From: an uncultured Oscillospiraceae bacterium | GTDB taxonomy: Bacteria; Bacillota; Clostridia; Oscillospirales; Acutalibacteraceae | Assembly: GCA_900554535.1 (NCBI GenBank) | Contig: USIA01000010.1 | Location: 1 to 26,415 of the forward strand | Direction: 5' to 3' | DNA length: 26,415 nucleotides | Part shown: one piece after another, positions 23,147-26,415 of the stretch | Layout: every line of letters begins with the position of its first letter | Position numbering within the stretch: position 1 is the first letter of the stretch | Program-made: the position numbers and the translations under genes | Notes under the pieces: model-generated | Told to the model about the DNA's origin: nothing | Seen by the model: the letters and a program-made list of their open reading frames with translations, nothing else | Database searches by the model: none

Positions 23147-23286
23147 CCGTGGGGCGGTCAAAATCTCCGGGACCTGCATGAGCGGACAGCGGCCTGGGGC
23201 CTCGTGCGCGAAAAAGGCGAAATCAAAAGGGTAATTAAGGGCGGCCGGCTGCGGCTGCTTTATTTTTCAAGGAAAGGGGTGAGAAA
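23147..23286. other. Non-coding gap between HNH and small terminase genes, candidate cos region
   Basis: No convincing gene lies here. GACCG (23145-23149) and CGGTC (23155-23159) flank TGGGG, followed by CTCCGGGACC and a CGTGCGCG stretch near 23203-23210. In cos phages with the HNH-terminase arrangement, the cohesive-end site lies in this gap. The cut positions cannot be read from the sequence alone. Confidence 0.35.
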
Positions 23287-23835
23287 ATGCCGACAAAATC
23301 CAATAACACAGGCGGACGCGGCGGCGCGAGACCCGGTGCGGGAAGAAAAAAGTCCGCGGTCAAGGAGAAAGCCGAGAACGGCAATCCGGGCGGGCGCAGA
23401 TTGGAAGTGCTGGATATTCCCGAAGTCGAGGGTGTTGATATGCCAAAGCCCCATGAGTTCCTCTCCGCCGAGCAGCGTGACGGAAGCACGCTCCAGGCGG
23501 AGGAGATATACACGGAAACCTGGGAGTGGTTAAAGAAGGTGGGCTGTGCGGCGAAGGTGTCTCCCCAGCTATTGGAGCGGTACGCCATGTGCAGCGCCCG
23601 CTGGATTCAGTGCGAGGAGATGACCAACCGCATGGGTTTCCTCTCCAAGCATCCTACCACCCAGAAGCCGATCCCATCCCCGTTCATTAACATCGGCATT
23701 AACTACATGAACCAGGCGGTGCGGCTCTGGAACGAAATCTTCCAGATCGTGAAGGAAAACTGCAGCACCGATTATGGGGAGATATCTCCCCAGGACGATT
23801 TGATGGAGCGTCTGCTCCGTGCAAGGAAGGGGTGA
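23287..23835 (+). CDS. terS: Terminase small subunit, P27 family
   Basis: The 182-residue product opens with a basic, glycine-rich leader (GGRGGARPGAGRKKSAVKEK) and NPGGRRL, then continues as a helical protein (QAEEIYTETWEWLKKVG, QLLERYAMCSARWIQCEEM, NIGINYMNQAVRLWNEIFQI). This is the pattern of P27-type small terminases, which recognise the packaging site and recruit the large subunit. AAAGGGGTG precedes ATG 23287. It follows the HNH gene, but the large terminase gene is not next to it as would be common. A SAM synthetase and two methyltransferase genes intervene, and the large subunit would lie beyond the right edge. Confidence 0.88.
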   Translation: MPTKSNNTGGRGGARPGAGRKKSAVKEKAENGNPGGRRLEVLDIPEVEGVDMPKPHEFLSAEQRDGSTLQAEEIYTETWEWLKKVGCAAKVSPQLLERYAMCSARWIQCEEMTNRMGFLSKHPTTQKPIPSPFINIGINYMNQAVRLWNEIFQIVKENCSTDYGEISPQDDLMERLLRARKG

Positions 23836-23839
23836 AGCC

Positions 23840-24625
23840 ATGTTTGAGAAAGTAAATCCGTGCCACCCGGATAAGGTGGCCGACCGAATCGCCGGCGCAC
23901 TGGTGGATGCGGCGTACAGGAAAGAAGAAAATCCCAGGATTGCTGTGGAAGTCCTCATCGGCCACGGTGTCTGTCACATCATCGCGGAGAGTTCCGTACA
24001 CATTTCGCAGGATGAGGTGGACGCCATTGTGAAGCGTATCGGCGGGAATTTGCACCCGGATTATGTGGAAGTGCCGCAGGACGGACGCCTTGCCAACAAC
24101 CAGGCAGAAGGAATCCGCTGCGGCGACAACGGTATCTTCAAAGGAATGCCGGTCACGGAGGAGCAGAAAGCCCTCTGCGAGATTGCCAAAAATGTGTATC
24201 ACACATATCCCTCGGATGGGAAGTACATCATTGATGAGGCAAGGCTGATCCTCTGCCAGAGCAATGCGCCTACGGAAGAACTAAAAAGGTTATATCCCTC
24301 CGCCGAGGTCAATCCCCTGGGCGACTGGACGGGCGGCACGGATGTGGACTCCGGCGCAGCCAACCGGAAGCTGGGCAGCGACATGGCCGATTCCGTGACG
24401 GGCGGCGGCCTTCACGGGAAAGACCTCTCCAAAGCAGATGTGTCTGTCAATATCTACGCATGGCTGAAGGCGCAGGAAACGGGAAAGCCCGTGGAACTGT
24501 GCTGCGCCATCGGGGATGATACGGTGGACGGCATTCTCTATAGAGAGATCGTGGAGACTGCCCGGAGATACATCCAGAGCCTTGGCGGTTTTGAGAAATT
24601 TGCGGAATGGGGGCTGGTGCGATGA
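23840..24625 (+). CDS. metK: Phage-type short S-adenosylmethionine synthetase
   Basis: The 261-residue product makes SAM from methionine and ATP. Conserved segments are visible in order: HPDKVADRIAGALVDA (ATP-binding HPDK), GHGVCHIIAE, AEGIRCGDNGIFKG (counterpart of GDQG), DGKYII, and then GGTDVDSGAANRKLGSD, GGGLHGKDLSKAD and VSVNIYAW, the counterpart of the GGGAFSGKD region. Cellular enzymes are about 380-400 residues, so this form has lost much of the central part. ATG 23840 follows AGGGGTG closely. Its stop overlaps the ParB-methyltransferase start by four bases (ATGA), so the SAM maker and the first SAM user are translationally coupled. It is a recurrent but little-studied gene of gut Firmicutes prophages. 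Confidence 0.9.
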   Translation: MFEKVNPCHPDKVADRIAGALVDAAYRKEENPRIAVEVLIGHGVCHIIAESSVHISQDEVDAIVKRIGGNLHPDYVEVPQDGRLANNQAEGIRCGDNGIFKGMPVTEEQKALCEIAKNVYHTYPSDGKYIIDEARLILCQSNAPTEELKRLYPSAEVNPLGDWTGGTDVDSGAANRKLGSDMADSVTGGGLHGKDLSKADVSVNIYAWLKAQETGKPVELCCAIGDDTVDGILYREIVETARRYIQSLGGFEKFAEWGLVR

Positions 24626-25881
24626 AGACAACGACCGAGATGCAGCTTGTACCCATTACTAAGCTGGTGCCCTATGTGAACAATGCCCGCACCCACTCCC
24701 CGGAGCAGATCACAAAACTCCGCTCTTCTCTCAGGGAGTTCGGCTTTATCAATCCCGTCATCATCGACCGGGACTTCAATGTGATTGCCGGCCACGGGAG
24801 AATCCTGGCGGCAAAGGAGGAAGGCATCAAGGAAGTGCCGTGTGTGTTTGTCGACCATCTCACCGAGGCTCAGAAGAAAGCCTATATCATTGCGGACAAC
24901 CGCATGGCGATGGACGCCGGATGGGATGAGGAGCTTCTGCGGGTGGAGATCGAGTCTCTGCAGGGCATGGACTTTGATCCCCTGCTGACCGGCTTTGACG
25001 AGAAGGAACTGGCCGACCTGTTTGCGGATGATTCCGGCAGCGAAGCCAGGGATGATGATTTTGACCTGACCGCCGCGCTTGAGAAAGCCTCCTTTGTGGA
25101 GCGGGGTGATATCTGGACGGTGGGCCGGCACCGCCTTGTATGCGGGGATGCCACCTCCGCCGAGGATGTGACTCTGCTCATGGACGGCAGGAAGGCCAAT
25201 CTCATCGTGACGGACCCACCCTATGGCGTTTCCTTCAAAAGTTCCAGTGGTCTGACCATCCAGAACGATTCCATGAAAGACGAGGAGTTTTATAACTTCC
25301 TCCTCTCCGCTTTTCAGTGCATGGCGGAGCATCTGGAGAAAGGCGGCGTAGCTTATGTGTTCCATGCGGACACTGAGGGCTTGAACTTCCGAAAGGCGTT
25401 CATTGACGCCGGGTTCCATCTGGCTGGCGTGTGTATCTGGGTGAAGAACTCCCTGGTGCTGGGACGCTCGGATTACCAGTGGCAGCATGAGCCTGTGCTG
25501 TATGGCTTCCTGCAGAATGGCAAGCACCCGTGGTATTCCGACCGCAAGCAGACCACCATCTGGAACTACGACAAACCGAAGCGCAATGCAAACCACCCGA
25601 CCTCCAAGCCGCTGGACCTGCTGGGATATCCCATCGGGAATTCCACCCAAGAGAATGCCGTGGTGATTGACACCTTCGGCGGCAGCGGCTCCACCATGAT
25701 GGCCTGTGAGCAGATGAACCGTGTCTGCTGCATGATGGAACTGGACGAGAAGTACGCATCGGTCATCCTCCGCAGGGCCGTGGAGAACGGCATCCCGCCG
25801 GAGGATATTTTTGTGGAGAGAAACGGAGAAAAGATGATGTACTCCGACCTTGTAAAAGAGGTGGAGGTACCAGTTGAATAA
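24622..25881 (+). CDS. ParB-like domain fused to beta-class DNA methyltransferase
   Basis: The 419-residue product has two parts. Residues 1-100 form a ParB/Srx-type domain: LVPYVNNARTHSPEQITKL, FGFINPVIID, VIAGHGRILAAKEEG and AYIIADNRMA. The rest is a DNA amino-methyltransferase: VCGDATSAEDV, then catalytic TDPPYGVSF near residue 196, HPTSKP, and SAM-binding DTFGGSGSTMM near residue 350, the beta-class order. Such fusions are common in phages near the terminase genes and are thought to modify phage DNA before packaging. ATG 24622 overlaps the SAM synthetase stop. A TTG-started cytosine-5 methyltransferase overlaps its own end. Whether the ParB part binds CTP or has nuclease activity cannot be told here. 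Confidence 0.93.
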   Translation: MKTTTEMQLVPITKLVPYVNNARTHSPEQITKLRSSLREFGFINPVIIDRDFNVIAGHGRILAAKEEGIKEVPCVFVDHLTEAQKKAYIIADNRMAMDAGWDEELLRVEIESLQGMDFDPLLTGFDEKELADLFADDSGSEARDDDFDLTAALEKASFVERGDIWTVGRHRLVCGDATSAEDVTLLMDGRKANLIVTDPPYGVSFKSSSGLTIQNDSMKDEEFYNFLLSAFQCMAEHLEKGGVAYVFHADTEGLNFRKAFIDAGFHLAGVCIWVKNSLVLGRSDYQWQHEPVLYGFLQNGKHPWYSDRKQTTIWNYDKPKRNANHPTSKPLDLLGYPIGNSTQENAVVIDTFGGSGSTMMACEQMNRVCCMMELDEKYASVILRRAVENGIPPEDIFVERNGEKMMYSDLVKEVEVPVE

Positions 25882-26415
25882 ATTGACTCTCGGCAGCCTC
25901 TTTGACGGCTCCGGCGGTTTCCCCTTGGGCGGCCTGCTCTCCGGCATTACCCCCGTGTGGGCTTCGGAGATCGAGCCGTTCCCCATCCGGGTGACCACAA
26001 AGCGGCTGCCTTTTATGAAGCACTATGGCGATGTCTCCCGGATGGACGGCAGGAAGATTGAACCGGTGGATATCATCACCTTCGGCTCGCCTTGCCAAAA
26101 TATGAGCATTGCGGGTCGGCGGGAAGGATTGGACGGCTCCCGTTCCAGCCTGTTCTATGAAGCCGTCCGGATCGTAAAGGAAATGAGGTGTGCAACTGAT
26201 GGCAGATATCCAAGGTACATTGTCTGGGAGAACGTCCCCGGCGCGTTCAGTTCCAACAAGGGCGCGGACTTCCAGTCCGTCCTCGAAGAGATCTGCTCGG
26301 TCAAAGGATACGAAATTGATCCTGCTCGACCTGAGAGATGGGCAAACGCCGGGGAGATCGTGGCAGACGATTTCAGTCTCGCATGGCGGGTATTTGATGC
26401 GCAGTACTGGGGAGT
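25874..26415 (+). CDS. DNA (cytosine-5) methyltransferase, 3' partial
   Basis: The frame is open from TTG 25874 to the window end (180 codons, no stop). TTG is taken as the start because GGAGGT at 25863-25868 precedes it by 5 bases and the first residues (NKLTLGSLFDGSGGFPLGG) are motif I directly at the N-terminus. Motif IV with catalytic cysteine is TFGSPCQNMSIAG, followed by REGLDGSRSSLFYEA, and motif VI is WENVPGAFSSNKGADF. It overlaps the end of the ParB-methyltransferase gene by 8 bases. It should modify phage DNA and has no attached nuclease in the window. The target-recognition region lies beyond the edge. Confidence 0.93.
   Translation, partial: MNKLTLGSLFDGSGGFPLGGLLSGITPVWASEIEPFPIRVTTKRLPFMKHYGDVSRMDGRKIEPVDIITFGSPCQNMSIAGRREGLDGSRSSLFYEAVRIVKEMRCATDGRYPRYIVWENVPGAFSSNKGADFQSVLEEICSVKGYEIDPARPERWANAGEIVADDFSLAWRVFDAQYWG

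Noticed and set aside
23204..23533. 109-residue plus-strand frame overlapping the small terminase start
   Set aside because: It overlaps the P27-family frame in another phase and has no family match or good start.
24538..25998. 486-residue minus-strand open frame opposite the SAM synthetase and ParB-methyltransferase genes
   Set aside because: It is the mirror of two genes with clear catalytic motifs. It has no family features, and long antisense frames are expected in GC-rich coding DNA.
1..26415. CRISPR array, tRNA or rRNA genes
   Set aside because: No regularly spaced direct repeats with unique spacers and no recognisable tRNA or rRNA sequence were found on either strand by reading.

Overview
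The window looks like an accessory region of a gut-type Clostridia chromosome (Lachnospiraceae or Oscillospiraceae level; species not determinable). The evidence is strong AGGAGG-type ribosome binding sites, TTGnnn-17-TATAAT promoters, a Tn1549/CTn-type helicase-methylase gene with an embedded TnpV, and a Firmicutes siphophage-type replication and packaging cluster. Base composition is mosaic. Positions 1-4908 and about 12800-26415 are GC-rich, whereas about 5100-10560 and 11400-12780 are clearly AT-rich, so at least three imported blocks are joined here.

Layout. (1) 2-5008: a very large conjugative-element DNA helicase/methylase gene, open at the left edge. It is broken at about 4908, just where its SAM-binding motif should begin. 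A complete TnpV gene with its own ribosome binding site lies inside it in another frame (795-1148). (2) 5009-10564: an AT-rich restriction-modification operon of LlaJI/BsuMI type. It has an HTH protein, a beta-class amino-methyltransferase, a cytosine-5 methyltransferase, a McrB-like GTPase and a LlaJI-like nuclease, with a clear promoter, a perfect 16-bp inverted repeat upstream and a terminator at the end. (3) 10573-11175 (minus): a sigma-region-4 HTH protein whose leader can fold so that it hides or frees its ribosome binding site. (4) 11601-12776: an orphan AT-rich gene with a CGNR-like C-terminal zinc motif. (5) 12817-17278 (minus): phage early genes (family A DNA polymerase, small membrane protein, DUF2815, DUF2800 Cas4-like nuclease, two small proteins). 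(6) 17556-26415 (plus): Cys-rich small protein, DUF4406-like protein, primase-helicase, VRR-NUC, SNF2 helicase, DUF1492/ArpU-like late regulator, HNH nuclease, small terminase, phage-type SAM synthetase, ParB-methyltransferase fusion and a cytosine-5 methyltransferase cut by the right edge.

How the genes fit together. The restriction operon is a self-contained defence cargo that pairs two chemically different methyltransferases with a GTP-dependent two-subunit nuclease. The prophage carries a DNA-replication set, a late-gene switch (regulator, phased repeats, extended -10 promoter, HNH and terminase), and a DNA-modification module in which a SAM synthetase directly precedes two methyltransferases. 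The window therefore holds two separate amino-MTase plus m5C-MTase pairs, one with nucleases and one without. The most novel-looking items are the mixed-chemistry LlaJI-like system, the TnpV overprinting, the alternative-fold leader of the sigma-like gene, and the long dyad with an AT-rich centre after the primase-helicase gene. No tRNA, rRNA or CRISPR array was seen. No integrase or large terminase gene lies inside the window.
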